From contig CALAVF010000114.1 of assembly GCA_937892315.1 (NCBI GenBank), forward strand, positions 1 through 27,914: a DNA stretch of 27,914 nucleotides, written 5' to 3'. How positions within the stretch are numbered: position 1 is the stretch's first letter; every line of letters begins with the position of its first letter. Origin of the DNA: an uncultured Prevotellaceae bacterium (GTDB taxonomy: Bacteria; Bacteroidota; Bacteroidia; Bacteroidales; Bacteroidaceae). This document shows, in pieces, positions 1 through 7,197 of the stretch. The position numbers and the translations under genes were made by a program. The notes beneath the pieces are model-generated. The model was not told the DNA's origin. It did not search any database and saw nothing but the letters and a program-made list of their open reading frames with translations.

Positions 1-170
1 CCCGGCATCCAAGCCACATCGAACAAAAGGTTGGTCTTGATAGACAGCCATTCCCGTCGGGGAACCGTGTCAAGGTCTAAGTCAGTGGATTGCATTGCCT
101 GCTGCGCATTTGCATCCTGAGGAGAGAATGCAAAAATGGAGGTGATTGCAATGAGCCACTTTTTAATCAT
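1..170 (-). CDS. DUF3575-like envelope protein, N-terminal part only
   Basis: The gene runs leftward out of the window, so only the first 56 codons are visible, from the ATG at 168-170. The product begins with a signal peptide (MIKKWLIAITSIFAF, then ending near ANAQ). This is followed by a short Asp/Thr-rich linker and the segment WLSIKTNLLFDVAWMPG. The KTNLLFD...MPG pattern is what I recall at the start of the mature part of DUF3575 proteins, Bacteroidales beta-barrel-like envelope proteins of unknown role. A -7 box (TATCTTTG) sits at 234-241, giving a leader of about 55 nt. Function is not known. The family call rests on one short motif. Confidence 0.6.
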   Translation of the reverse strand, partial: MIKKWLIAITSIFAFSPQDANAQQAMQSTDLDLDTVPRREWLSIKTNLLFDVAWMP

Positions 171-233
171 AGACTGTATATTTCTTTTTGTAAATTCAGC
201 AGATTCTGGGGTATTTTGTTCTGTGGTATTTTG

Positions 234-241
234 CAAAGATA
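234..241 (-). promoter_or_regulatory. -7 box of the DUF3575-like gene
   Basis: TATCTTTG on the minus strand fits the Bacteroidetes consensus TAnnTTTG. No clear TTTG is seen at -33. The three 21-bp repeats at 262-323 begin about 20 bp further upstream. Confidence 0.55.
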
Positions 242-261
242 CATATTATATGTGTAAATTT

Positions 262-323
262 AAGTAAACAGAAGAAAATTTTAGGTAAATAGATGAAATT
301 TTTAAGTAAACAGATGAAATTTT
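262..323. repeat. three tandem 21-bp direct repeats
   Basis: Three adjoining units at 262-282, 283-303 and 304-323 share the pattern ARGTAAAYAGAWGAAA followed by a T run. The period is 21 bp, two helical turns. They fill most of the 200-bp non-coding gap between the DUF3575-like gene and the alcohol dehydrogenase terminator, just upstream of the -7 box at 234-241, where an activator or repressor array would sit. AT-rich slippage is the alternative. Confidence 0.6.
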
Positions 324-348
324 GGCTCTAATTAACAAAAAAGACAGT

Positions 349-370
349 AAAGGAACTTTTCTGTTCCTTT
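349..370 (-). terminator. terminator of the alcohol dehydrogenase gene
   Basis: Perfect 8-bp stem AAAGGAAC/GTTCCTTT with a 6-nt loop, directly after the stop codon at 372. On the minus strand it is followed five bases later by a run of six T. Confidence 0.6.
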
Positions 371-371
371 C

Positions 372-1553
372 CTAACGTGCCATCCTGTAGATCGCCTCGA
401 TGTCCTCAGGTTTCAGCACCTTGAACTTGCCTTGCGTGATGGTGTAGCCGCGGCTGCACTTGCGGGTCATCTCCTTGATTTCCTCGTCTGTCACCTCCCT
501 GCCTATCAGTTCGTGGATGTTGACAGGCATACCGATGGCATGGTAGAAACGCTCCATCGCCTCGATGCCTTTCAGGGCAGTGCCCTCGGGGTCGGTGAAG
601 TCGTTCGGCACGCCCATCACATTGACCGCAAAGCGAACGAAACGGCTCACGTTCTCGCCCATCACGTAGCGTGCCCAACTGGGCCAGATGGCTGCCAGTC
701 CTGCTCCGTGCGTCACGTCGAAGAGTCCGCTCAGTTCGTGCTCAATCTGGTGCGTCGCCCAGTCGCCGTTCGTGCGGTTGCCCGTGATGTCATTGTGTGC
801 GAGCGAACCTGCCCACATGATTTGTGCCCGATTGCGGTAGTCCTCGGGATTCTTCAGCACAGCAAAGACACACTCCTTCACCGTCCGCATCAGGGTCTCG
901 GCAATCTCGTCCGTCAGCGTCATGTCGCAGTCGGGATTGAAGTAGCGTTCCATCGTGTGCATCATGATGTCGGTCACACCTGCCGCCGTCTGATAGGGAG
1001 GCAGGGTGAAGGTGCGGCGAGGGTTCATGATGGCAAACTTCGGACGTGAGATGTTGTTGGAATAGCCCAACTTCACCATGCCGTCCTCGTTGGTGATGAC
1101 ACTCGCCTCGCTCATCTCGCTGCCAGCGGCAGGGATGGTCAGCACGCTTGCCACCGGCAGACAGGTCTCTGCCTGAGCCTTGCCCAGATAGAAGTCCCAC
1201 ACGTTGCCCTCGTAGGGCACACCGTAGGCAATCGCCTTCGACGAGTCAATCACACTGCCGCCGCCGATGGCGAGGATGAAGTCCACCCCTTCGCGACGGC
1301 ACAGACCGATGCCTTCCTGCACCTTGGACAGCCTCGGATTGGGCACCACGCCGCCCAGCCTGACCGACTCGACGCCGCCCTCGCGGAGCAAGCCGCAAAT
1401 CTTGTCGAGCAAGCCCGAACGCACGGCACTCTGACCGCCGAAATGTACCAACACTTTTGTGCCGCCATAGCGTTTCACCAGGGCTGCCACCTGCTCTTCG
1501 GACTTCTCGCCGAACACGACTTCCGTCGGAGCATAGAAATTAAAATCTTTCAT
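372..1553 (-). CDS. iron-containing alcohol dehydrogenase (YqhD/BdhA-like)
   Basis: 393-residue NAD(P)H-dependent alcohol/aldehyde oxidoreductase of the group III iron-dependent family, the usual length for YqhD/BdhA-type butanol dehydrogenases; cytoplasmic. The N-terminal nucleotide-binding half contains GGGSVIDSSK. The C-terminal helical half carries the metal ligands in GVTDIMMHTMERYF (Asp and His) and in HQIEHELSGLFDVTHGAGLA (two His). The frame stays open to 1709, but that extension only translates the palindromic repeat at 1641-1742. Family proteins start at MKDFNFYAPTEVVFG, so the ATG at 1551-1553 was chosen. It has its own promoter (1771-1801) and terminator (349-370), so it is monocistronic. 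The likely role is reducing fermentation aldehydes or reactive carbonyls; the substrate cannot be read from sequence. Confidence 0.93.
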   Translation of the reverse strand: MKDFNFYAPTEVVFGEKSEEQVAALVKRYGGTKVLVHFGGQSAVRSGLLDKICGLLREGGVESVRLGGVVPNPRLSKVQEGIGLCRREGVDFILAIGGGSVIDSSKAIAYGVPYEGNVWDFYLGKAQAETCLPVASVLTIPAAGSEMSEASVITNEDGMVKLGYSNNISRPKFAIMNPRRTFTLPPYQTAAGVTDIMMHTMERYFNPDCDMTLTDEIAETLMRTVKECVFAVLKNPEDYRNRAQIMWAGSLAHNDITGNRTNGDWATHQIEHELSGLFDVTHGAGLAAIWPSWARYVMGENVSRFVRFAVNVMGVPNDFTDPEGTALKGIEAMERFYHAIGMPVNIHELIGREVTDEEIKEMTRKCSRGYTITQGKFKVLKPEDIEAIYRMAR

Positions 1554-1640
1554 GGTTGTATGGTTTTGGTTACTACGTTGCATTCCTCGCCGCCTCTTTC
1601 CCGCTTTTCTCACCCTCGTTTTCGCCCTTGCAGGAGAGCC

Positions 1641-1742
1641 CCCCTTCGCCGTTACCTCGATGCGTATCAATTCGTGTACCCGATTTGTAATCATACAATA
1701 CCCGTGCATGAATTGATACGAGACGAGGTAACGACGAAGGGG
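1641..1742. repeat. palindromic intergenic repeat, copy 1
   Basis: Near-perfect inverted repeat with arms 1641-1679 and 1704-1742 (about 39 bp each, few mismatches). A 24-nt centre contains TTGTA-ATCA-TACAA, itself a small hairpin. The arms share ATGCGTATCAATTC and ACCTCG with copies near 9908, 18222 and 27898. This copy lies between divergent genes and, given the promoter at 1771-1801, inside the 5' leader of the dehydrogenase mRNA. Confidence 0.9.
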
Positions 1743-1770
1743 TCATGCCAAAAATGACCACTTATGTGTG

Positions 1771-1801
1771 CAAAGATAACAAAAACTGAAGGCTGGGCAA
1801 A
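1771..1801 (-). promoter_or_regulatory. promoter of the alcohol dehydrogenase gene
   Basis: Minus strand: TTTG at 1798-1801, exactly 19 nt, then TATCTTTG at 1771-1778. This matches the Bacteroidetes sigma-ABfr promoter (TTTG-N19-21-TAnnTTTG). The leader would be about 210 nt and include the palindromic repeat. Confidence 0.75.
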
Positions 1802-1858
1802 CGAAACACCGGAATTATTTGTGTTTCTCATGTGATTTTTTGATGAAAATGGCAATAA

Positions 1859-1924
1859 ATCCTCATTCTTCATTCCTAATTCCTCTTTCCTCTTTCCTAA
1901 TTCCCAATTTTTTCCCTACCTTTG
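1859..1924 (+). promoter_or_regulatory. pyrimidine-rich tract and -7 box before cobQ
   Basis: 1859-1916 is a C/T-rich stretch with repeated CCTAATTCC and CCTCTTTCC units. It ends in TACCTTTG (1917-1924), which fits TAnnTTTG. No TTTG is seen 19-21 nt upstream. The non-coding gap 1554-1930 therefore holds palindrome copy 1, the dehydrogenase promoter and this tract. Confidence 0.5.
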
Positions 1925-1930
1925 TACCCT

Positions 1931-3553
1931 ATGAAGTCGAGTTTCTCATCGCATGGCTCTGGCAAGACAACGCAAGGATTGTCGGTGGAGGCGTTGGCTA
2001 ACGCCACCCCAACACGGGGGTCGTTTCGCCTGTGGAATTCAGGCGAGGGGCTTCGCGTCAACTCTCCCTCGGGGGGAGTCGGGGGGCTTCACCCTGTGAT
2101 GCTGGCAGGAACGGGCAGCGACGTGGGCAAGAGTGTGCTGGCTGCGGCTTTCTGCCGAATCTTCCGTCAGGATGGTTACCAACCTGCCCCTTTCAAGGCT
2201 CAAAATATGGCACTCAACTCTTATGCTACGTCTGAGGGGCTGGAAATCGGCAGGGCACAGGCGGTGCAGGCTGAGGCGGCGGGCATCCCTTGCCACACGG
2301 ACATGAACCCCCTGCTGCTGAAACCTCAGGGCGACCACACCTGTCAGGTGGTGCTGAAGGGTCGTCCCGTCGGCCATCGGGATGCCTACGACTATTTCCG
2401 CAAGGGGGGACGGGAGGAACTGCGGCGTGAGGTGTGTGCGGCGTTCGACCGCCTGTCTCGGAGGTTCAACCCCATCGTGATGGAGGGGGCGGGCAGCATC
2501 GCTGAACTGAACCTGCGTGACCACGACTTGGTGAACCTGCCGATGGCGCGTCATGCCGATGCCGATGTGTTTCTGGTGGGCGACATCAACCGTGGCGGCG
2601 TGTTTGCCTCGGTCTATGGCTGCATCGCCTTGCAGACTCCCGAGGACAGAAAACGAATCAAGGGTGTCATCATCAACAAGTTCAGAGGTGACCTGCGGCT
2701 GTTTGACGATGGTCGGAGGATGCTGGAGGACTTGTGCCAAGTGCCGGTGCTGGGGGTGGTGCCTTATTTCCGTCATATCTATGTGGAGGAGGAAGACAGC
2801 GTGGATTTGGCTCAAAAGTCTATGCAGGCAGAGCGGGGGAGGGTGAACGTGGCGGTGGTTCTTTTGCGGCATCTGTCAAACTTTACCGACTTCAATGTGC
2901 TGGAGCGTGACCCACGGGTACACCTGTTCTACACCCACCACACCGAGGACTTGCTGAAGAGCGACATCATCATCCTGCCTGGCTCCAAATCGACCCTCAG
3001 CGACCTTTATGAACTGCGTCGCAACGGGGTGGCACAGGCGATTGTCCGTGCCCACCGAAGGGGAACGAGTGTGATGGGCATCTGCGGAGGCTATCAGATG
3101 ATGGGTGTGGAAGTGTGCGACCCGCATCATCTGGAGGGTGACATCGAGCGGCTGCCGGGGCTGGGGCTGCTGCCTGTCAGCACGACCATGACGGACGAGA
3201 AGACTACTCGCCAGGTCACTTTCAACGGAGGAATGCACGGCTACGAGATTCATTGCGGCGAAACCCACCCCTTCGGCACGGCGGAAGAAAGTCCGCTTGC
3301 CACTTTCGATGACGGACACACTGACGGCTACGTGGTGGACGACAAGTGCATGGGCACCTACATTCATGGCATCCTCGACAACCCTGCGTTCATCGACCGA
3401 CTGCTTCAGCCTTTCGCCGACAAGATGGAGGGAGCGGGCACGGCGTTCGACTACCATGCCTTCAAAGAGCAGCAATATGACCTTCTTGCCGACCACGTGC
3501 GGCAGCACATCGACATGGAGCGAGTCTATCAAATACTGAAAGGAGAATCATGA
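1931..3553 (+). CDS. cobQ: cobyric acid synthase (adenosylcobyrate amidotransferase)
   Basis: Glutamine- and ATP-dependent amidation of four carboxylates of adenosylcobyrinate diamide to give cobyric acid; cytoplasmic. The N-terminal P-loop synthetase domain begins at MLAGTGSDVGKS and continues with APFKAQNMALNS and MEGAGSIAELN. The C-terminal class I glutamine amidotransferase domain has the nucleophile in MGICGGYQMMG and the histidine in MGTYIHGILDN. The conserved part is about 486 residues, the family norm. From the ATG at 1931 the protein is 540 residues, with an odd Gly/Ser/Arg-rich lead of about 55 residues whose DNA folds into three hairpins (1990-2078). Translation may really start at GTG/ATG 2096-2101; no other ATG lies between. 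First gene of the operon; its stop overlaps cobU by ATGA. Confidence 0.92.
   Translation: MKSSFSSHGSGKTTQGLSVEALANATPTRGSFRLWNSGEGLRVNSPSGGVGGLHPVMLAGTGSDVGKSVLAAAFCRIFRQDGYQPAPFKAQNMALNSYATSEGLEIGRAQAVQAEAAGIPCHTDMNPLLLKPQGDHTCQVVLKGRPVGHRDAYDYFRKGGREELRREVCAAFDRLSRRFNPIVMEGAGSIAELNLRDHDLVNLPMARHADADVFLVGDINRGGVFASVYGCIALQTPEDRKRIKGVIINKFRGDLRLFDDGRRMLEDLCQVPVLGVVPYFRHIYVEEEDSVDLAQKSMQAERGRVNVAVVLLRHLSNFTDFNVLERDPRVHLFYTHHTEDLLKSDIIILPGSKSTLSDLYELRRNGVAQAIVRAHRRGTSVMGICGGYQMMGVEVCDPHHLEGDIERLPGLGLLPVSTTMTDEKTTRQVTFNGGMHGYEIHCGETHPFGTAEESPLATFDDGHTDGYVVDDKCMGTYIHGILDNPAFIDRLLQPFADKMEGAGTAFDYHAFKEQQYDLLADHVRQHIDMERVYQILKGES
1990..2078 (+). other. possible structured leader with three hairpins
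   Basis: Three successive hairpins: GGCGTT/AACGCC with a 4-nt loop (1990-2005), TCGCCTG/CAGGCGA with a 7-nt loop (2026-2046), and CTCCC/GGGAG with a 5-nt loop (2064-2078). They lie between the cobQ -7 box and the first conserved cobQ codons. I see no B12-box or cobalamin-riboswitch core. It may be an untranslated leader or an inserted repeat translated as an N-terminal extension. Confidence 0.35.
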
Positions 3554-4056
3554 GAAAAATCATACTCATCACAGGCGGTCAGCGTTCGGGCAAGAGCCGC
3601 CATGCGGAGGAACTGGCATTGTCGCTGAGTGCCAACCCCGTGTATGTGGCAACCGCCCACGTGTGGGACGAGGAGTTTCGTGGGCGAGTGAAGATGCACC
3701 AGCAGCGGAGAGGCAACGAGTGGACGAACATCGAGGAGGAACGCTACCTGAGCCATCACGACCTCACGGGGCGAGTGGCTGTCATCGACTGCATCACGTT
3801 GTGGTGTACCAACTTCTTTTTTGAGTTGCAAGACGTCGGTGCATCGCTCGATGCCTTGAAGAAGGAGTTTGACCTGTTTACAGCACAAGACGCCACGTTC
3901 ATTTTCGTGACCAACGAGATTGGCTCGGGCGGCGTAAGCGACAACGCCGTTCAGCGAAAGTTCACCGACCTGCAAGGCTGGATGAACCAATATGTTGCCC
4001 AACACGCTGACGAAGTCATCCTCATGGTCAGTGGAATACCCGTCAAAATCAAATGA
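3550..4056 (+). CDS. cobU: adenosylcobinamide kinase / phosphate guanylyltransferase
   Basis: 168-residue bifunctional enzyme that phosphorylates adenosylcobinamide and transfers GMP to make adenosylcobinamide-GDP, the first step of nucleotide-loop assembly. The P-loop GGQRSGKS is at residues 9-16. His50 in RVKMHQQRR is the likely guanylated histidine. VAVIDCITLWCTNFFFE and VTNEIGSGGVSDN match the family's Walker B and substrate segments. Length is close to the usual 170-180. It overlaps both neighbours by ATGA (cobQ at 3550-3553, cobT at 4053-4056), indicating translational coupling. Confidence 0.93.
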   Translation: MRKIILITGGQRSGKSRHAEELALSLSANPVYVATAHVWDEEFRGRVKMHQQRRGNEWTNIEEERYLSHHDLTGRVAVIDCITLWCTNFFFELQDVGASLDALKKEFDLFTAQDATFIFVTNEIGSGGVSDNAVQRKFTDLQGWMNQYVAQHADEVILMVSGIPVKIK

Positions 4057-5099
4057 AAACGTTCAATATACAACAACCAGACGAGACCCTGCGTCTCGCC
4101 ATCCAAGACAAGATAGACAACCTGAACAAGCCCAAAGGTTCGCTTGGCCGACTGGAGGGGCTTGCCATGCAGGTGTGCCTCATTCAGCAGTCGCTCACCC
4201 CTTCGCTCGCCCGCCCTTGCCACCTGCTGCTGGGTGGCGACCACGGCATCGAACGAGAGGGTGTCAGCGTGAGTCCCCGCGAGGTGACATGGCAGCAGAT
4301 GGTGAACTTCACCCGTGGCGGCGGCGGTGTGAACATGTTCTGCCGCCAGCATGGTTTTGACCTGCGGATTGTGGATGTGGGTGTTGACCACGACCTGTCG
4401 GGTGTGGACGGCATCATCGACCGCAAGATTGCCCGTGGCACCAAGAATTTTCTGTACGAAGCAGCCATGTCGGAGGCTGAAATGGAGCAAGCCTTCCGCA
4501 TCGGCATCAACCTGGTGGATGACTGCATCGGCGAGGGCTGTCGGGTGCTTTGCGTCGGCGAGATGGGCATTGCCAATACCTCGCCATCCAGCGTGTGGAT
4601 GAGCCTCTTCGGGAGGATTCCGCTCGCCGAATGCATCGGGGCTGGGGCTGGGCTTGACTCGCCTGGCATCAGACATAAATGCGAGGTGCTGACTCAGGCG
4701 GTGGAGCGGTTTCTGAAGACCTCTCCACACTACACGGCACAGGACGTCATCCGCTATTTTGGGGGATTCGAAATGGTCGTTGCCATAGGTGCCATGCTGC
4801 GAGCAGCAGAGCGGCATCTCGTCGTCCTTGTGGACGGCTTCATCATGACTGCCTGTGCATTGGCGGCTTGCCAAATTGCTCCTGCCGCACAACCTTACAT
4901 GGTTTTCACCCATTGCGGCGACGAGAGCGGACACCGCAAGATGCTCGACCTCTTGCACGCTCAACCTTTGCTGCACCTTGGGCTGCGACTGGGCGAGGGG
5001 ACGGGGGCTCTTTGTGCCTTCCCTATCGTGGACTCTGCTGTCCGCATGATGAACGAGATGAACAACTTTAACAACGCTAAAATCACTAAATATTTCTGA
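4053..5099 (+). CDS. cobT: nicotinate-nucleotide-dimethylbenzimidazole phosphoribosyltransferase
   Basis: 348 residues, the normal length for CobT. It converts a lower-ligand base and nicotinate mononucleotide to the alpha-ribazole phosphate that CobS attaches. The N-terminus has the base-binding loop around NKPKGSLGRLE. GGDHGIEREGVS (61-72) and GEMGIANTSPSS follow. The catalytic glutamate is E315 in LRLGEGTGALCAFP. The ATG overlaps the cobU stop. The genes needed to finish the pathway (cobS and cobC/alpha-ribazole phosphatase) do not follow; a patatin-like gene starts 5 nt after the stop. Which base it activates cannot be predicted. Confidence 0.95.
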   Translation: MKTFNIQQPDETLRLAIQDKIDNLNKPKGSLGRLEGLAMQVCLIQQSLTPSLARPCHLLLGGDHGIEREGVSVSPREVTWQQMVNFTRGGGGVNMFCRQHGFDLRIVDVGVDHDLSGVDGIIDRKIARGTKNFLYEAAMSEAEMEQAFRIGINLVDDCIGEGCRVLCVGEMGIANTSPSSVWMSLFGRIPLAECIGAGAGLDSPGIRHKCEVLTQAVERFLKTSPHYTAQDVIRYFGGFEMVVAIGAMLRAAERHLVVLVDGFIMTACALAACQIAPAAQPYMVFTHCGDESGHRKMLDLLHAQPLLHLGLRLGEGTGALCAFPIVDSAVRMMNEMNNFNNAKITKYF

Positions 5100-5104
5100 A
5101 CAAA

Positions 5105-5953
5105 ATGAAACACGGATTAGTGCTGGAAGGCGGCGGCATGAGGTCGCTCTTCTCCGAAGGAGTCATCGACGTGATGCAGGAACACGGCATCAGCATGGAT
5201 GGCATGGTTGGCGTATCGGCTGGTGCCTTGTTTGGCTGCAACTTCAAGTCGCACCAGCCAGGCCGAGGACTGCGATACAACATCCGCTTCAAGGATGACC
5301 CTCGCTATATGGGCATGAAATCGTTCCTCACCACCGGCAACTATGTGAACGCCCTGTTTGCCTACCACACCATGCCGCTGGAACTTGACCTGTTCGACAT
5401 CGCCGCCTTCGAGGCTGACCCGATGGAGTTCCACCTTGTCGCCACCGACATCAGCACGGGCAAACCCGTCTATCGCCGCATCGAGCACGTGGATGACCAA
5501 GCCCTCGAGTGGTTCCGTGCCACCGGCTCCATGCCTGTGGTCTCCCGACCCGTCCGCATTGACGGCATGAGTCTGCTCGACGGGGGCATGACCGACTGCA
5601 TCCCCCTGCAATATTTCCAGAGCGTTGGCTTCGAGCGAAATATCGTTGTTCTGACTCGTCCGAAAGGCTATCAGAAGCAACCGACCAGCATCATGCCACT
5701 CTTCCGGCTTTTCCATCCCCAGCACCCTAAAGTGGCAGCGTGCATGGCTCGGCGACACGAGATGTACAATGCTCAGTTGCAATACATCGAGGCGGAGGCA
5801 CAGAAAGGCAACACCCTGCTCATCTATCCCGACCTGCCCTTGGCGATTGGCAGGACGGAACAGGATGCGGACAAGATGCAAGCCATCTACGAAGCCGGCA
5901 AACAGAAAGCCCTTGCCATGCTTCAAGACATTCGGACGTTTCTTGCTGACTGA
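5105..5953 (+). CDS. patatin-like phospholipase (YjjU/RssA type)
   Basis: 282-residue serine hydrolase with the patatin Ser-Asp dyad. The oxyanion loop is GGGMRS (9-14), the nucleophile is S38 in GVSAG, and the aspartate is D159 in DGG. No signal peptide or transmembrane segment is seen, so it is probably cytoplasmic. Family members hydrolyse acyl chains of phospholipids or related esters; the substrate of small bacterial members like this one is mostly unknown. It starts 5 nt after the cobT stop and should be co-transcribed with cobQUT, although no link to corrinoid metabolism is known to me. Confidence 0.88.
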   Translation: MKHGLVLEGGGMRSLFSEGVIDVMQEHGISMDGMVGVSAGALFGCNFKSHQPGRGLRYNIRFKDDPRYMGMKSFLTTGNYVNALFAYHTMPLELDLFDIAAFEADPMEFHLVATDISTGKPVYRRIEHVDDQALEWFRATGSMPVVSRPVRIDGMSLLDGGMTDCIPLQYFQSVGFERNIVVLTRPKGYQKQPTSIMPLFRLFHPQHPKVAACMARRHEMYNAQLQYIEAEAQKGNTLLIYPDLPLAIGRTEQDADKMQAIYEAGKQKALAMLQDIRTFLAD

Positions 5954-5971
5954 CCCCCAACAAAGCGAAAA

Positions 5972-5994
5972 GAGGTTTACGCCCTGTAAACCTC
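5972..5994. terminator. bidirectional hairpin between convergent genes
   Basis: Perfect 9-bp stem GAGGTTTAC/GTAAACCTC with a 5-nt loop, between the patatin gene (+) and the CinA-like gene (-). It overlaps the last codons of the latter. On the minus strand a short TTTT follows. Confidence 0.55.
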
Positions 5995-6429
5995 GCTGAT
6001 GTGATGGAGATTCTGCCGCTGCATCACATATTTCTGAAACTCGTCGAGCACACATTGCGTGGCGATGTCCACGTTCTTTACCCTGCCGAAGTCTTCACGC
6101 AGACAGAGCGAATGCACATCGTCGGCACATCCCCATGCCACCCAGATTTCCACTTCGTGACCTTCCCACTCCTCGGCATAGCCCGTCGAGGCAAGGGCGT
6201 AGTCCGTGTGGAACAGTTCACACGCCCCCTTCACCATCTGCTCTGCCACTTCACGCGACACCACGCCACACTTCCGAATCATCTCCGCCGGCACACCCAG
6301 CATACGCTCCTTCACCTCGTCCTGATAAGCCACCAGTCCTCCCTGAAAGTAGTTGCTCGCACCGCTCCTTGCCGTGATGGCAGCGGCAATTCTGCCGCCC
6401 GTACACGATTCCGCTGTTGATACTGTCAT
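5977..6429 (-). CDS. CinA C-terminal-domain protein (PncC-like), divergent
   Basis: Stand-alone CinA C-terminal domain; in PncC-type proteins this domain deamidates nicotinamide mononucleotide for NAD recycling. TVSTAESCTGGRIAA carries the expected active serine, and LVAYQDEVKERMLGV the conserved Tyr and Lys. The usual glycine-rich GxAGPGGG loop is replaced by STGYAEEWEGHEVEIWVAW, so activity is uncertain. Two starts are possible. The ATG at 6427-6429 gives 150 residues beginning just before the conserved domain. The GTG at 6481-6483 gives 168 residues and overlaps the upstream stop as GTGA, which would suggest coupling. I chose the ATG because the extra residues do not resemble the family. 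Confidence 0.75.
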   Translation of the reverse strand: MTVSTAESCTGGRIAAAITARSGASNYFQGGLVAYQDEVKERMLGVPAEMIRKCGVVSREVAEQMVKGACELFHTDYALASTGYAEEWEGHEVEIWVAWGCADDVHSLCLREDFGRVKNVDIATQCVLDEFQKYVMQRQNLHHISEVYRA

Positions 6430-6479
6430 CTTTTCTTTCGTTCTTTTTCGTTGCTGTCTATAGAGAAAAACCACACCCC

Positions 6480-7112
6480 TCACTCGCCACGTCGGTCGAT
6501 GAACTTGTAATTGCGATACTGACTGCGAGGGAAGGTGAAGACTTCGTCCTTGAGATTGCCTGATTTGAGGTCTGAAATGAGCACATTCGCCCAGATGAAG
6601 GCGACCTTGATGCGGACAGAGACAGGGTCACGGGTTGTCTTGTCGAGCAAGGCACGAATCTCCTTCATCGCCTTCACCCCTTTCTTGCCACGCAAAGTGA
6701 TGAGGATTCCCTCGTCCACATTTTCTATCTGATAGGTGTAGTTTTCCGGCTCAAACTTGAAGTCGTCGCCAAAACGGCTCTGCTTGCTGGAGTTGGCATC
6801 GAACATCTCCACCGTCTTTTTCTTGTCCTTCACCACGTAGGCAACCACCCCGTTGTTCCAACTCTTGCTGCTGGCAGAGAGGTACTTGCTTTTCTTGCCC
6901 TTATACCAGATGGTACCCTCGGTTTTGTAGATGCTGGCGACATCCACCTTGTAGTGCAGACTTGCCCCCTGATTGCCGAAAACCTTCTGATACACTTCAT
7001 CAAAGATGCGTCGAGCCTGTTTTGCGTTAGGTGTTTCCTGTGCCTGCACAGCGAGGCTCAGCAGCATCGCCCACAAGCCTATCCAAAAAATCTTTTTTCT
7101 CATTTTCTTCAT
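6480..7112 (-). CDS. LolA-like outer-membrane lipoprotein carrier protein
   Basis: About 210 residues with a cleavable signal peptide (KKIFWIGLWAMLLSLAVQAQ), so periplasmic. The mature part opens with an amphipathic helix (ARRIFDEVYQKVF) and continues as alternating beta strands such as VDVASIYKTEGTIWYKGKKSKYL and KKTVEMFDANSSKQSRFGDDFKFEPENY. This pattern is typical of Bacteroidetes LolA/DUF4292-like carriers that ferry lipoproteins to the outer membrane. Family assignment rests on pattern, not a catalytic motif. The -7 box at 7121-7128 rules out the upstream in-frame codons to 7133. The start is the ATG at 7110-7112 or the one at 7101-7103. Confidence 0.65.
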   Translation of the reverse strand: MKKMRKKIFWIGLWAMLLSLAVQAQETPNAKQARRIFDEVYQKVFGNQGASLHYKVDVASIYKTEGTIWYKGKKSKYLSASSKSWNNGVVAYVVKDKKKTVEMFDANSSKQSRFGDDFKFEPENYTYQIENVDEGILITLRGKKGVKAMKEIRALLDKTTRDPVSVRIKVAFIWANVLISDLKSGNLKDEVFTFPRSQYRNYKFIDRRGE

Positions 7113-7120
7113 TTTGGTTG

Positions 7121-7128
7121 CAAAGGTA
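7121..7128 (-). promoter_or_regulatory. -7 box of the LolA-like gene
   Basis: TACCTTTG on the minus strand, about 10-18 nt before the candidate start codons. This fixes the gene's start downstream of it. Confidence 0.55.
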
Positions 7129-7132
7129 CTCA

Positions 7133-7171
7133 AAATCCCCGAAACATCAGCCGATGTTTCGGGGATTTTTT
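7133..7171. terminator. terminator after the membrane-protein gene
   Basis: Perfect stem CCCCGAAACATC/GATGTTTCGGGG (7137-7148 and 7153-7164) with a 4-nt loop, extended by AAAAT/ATTTT on both sides. It ends the leftward transcript of the 7198-7905 gene and lies just upstream of the LolA-like promoter. The stronger T run is on the + strand. Confidence 0.75.
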
Positions 7172-7197
7172 ATTGAAATAGGCCAATTGCTATCTGC

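Noticed and set aside
432..1049. 205-codon + strand frame
   Set aside because: Antisense to the alcohol dehydrogenase with no recognisable motif.
1554..1709. N-terminal extension of the alcohol dehydrogenase frame
   Set aside because: It translates the palindromic repeat and leader; homologues start at MKDFNFYAP (1553).
1741..2101. Cobalamin riboswitch upstream of cobQ
   Set aside because: I looked for the B12 box and the conserved core and did not find them. Only simple hairpins are present.
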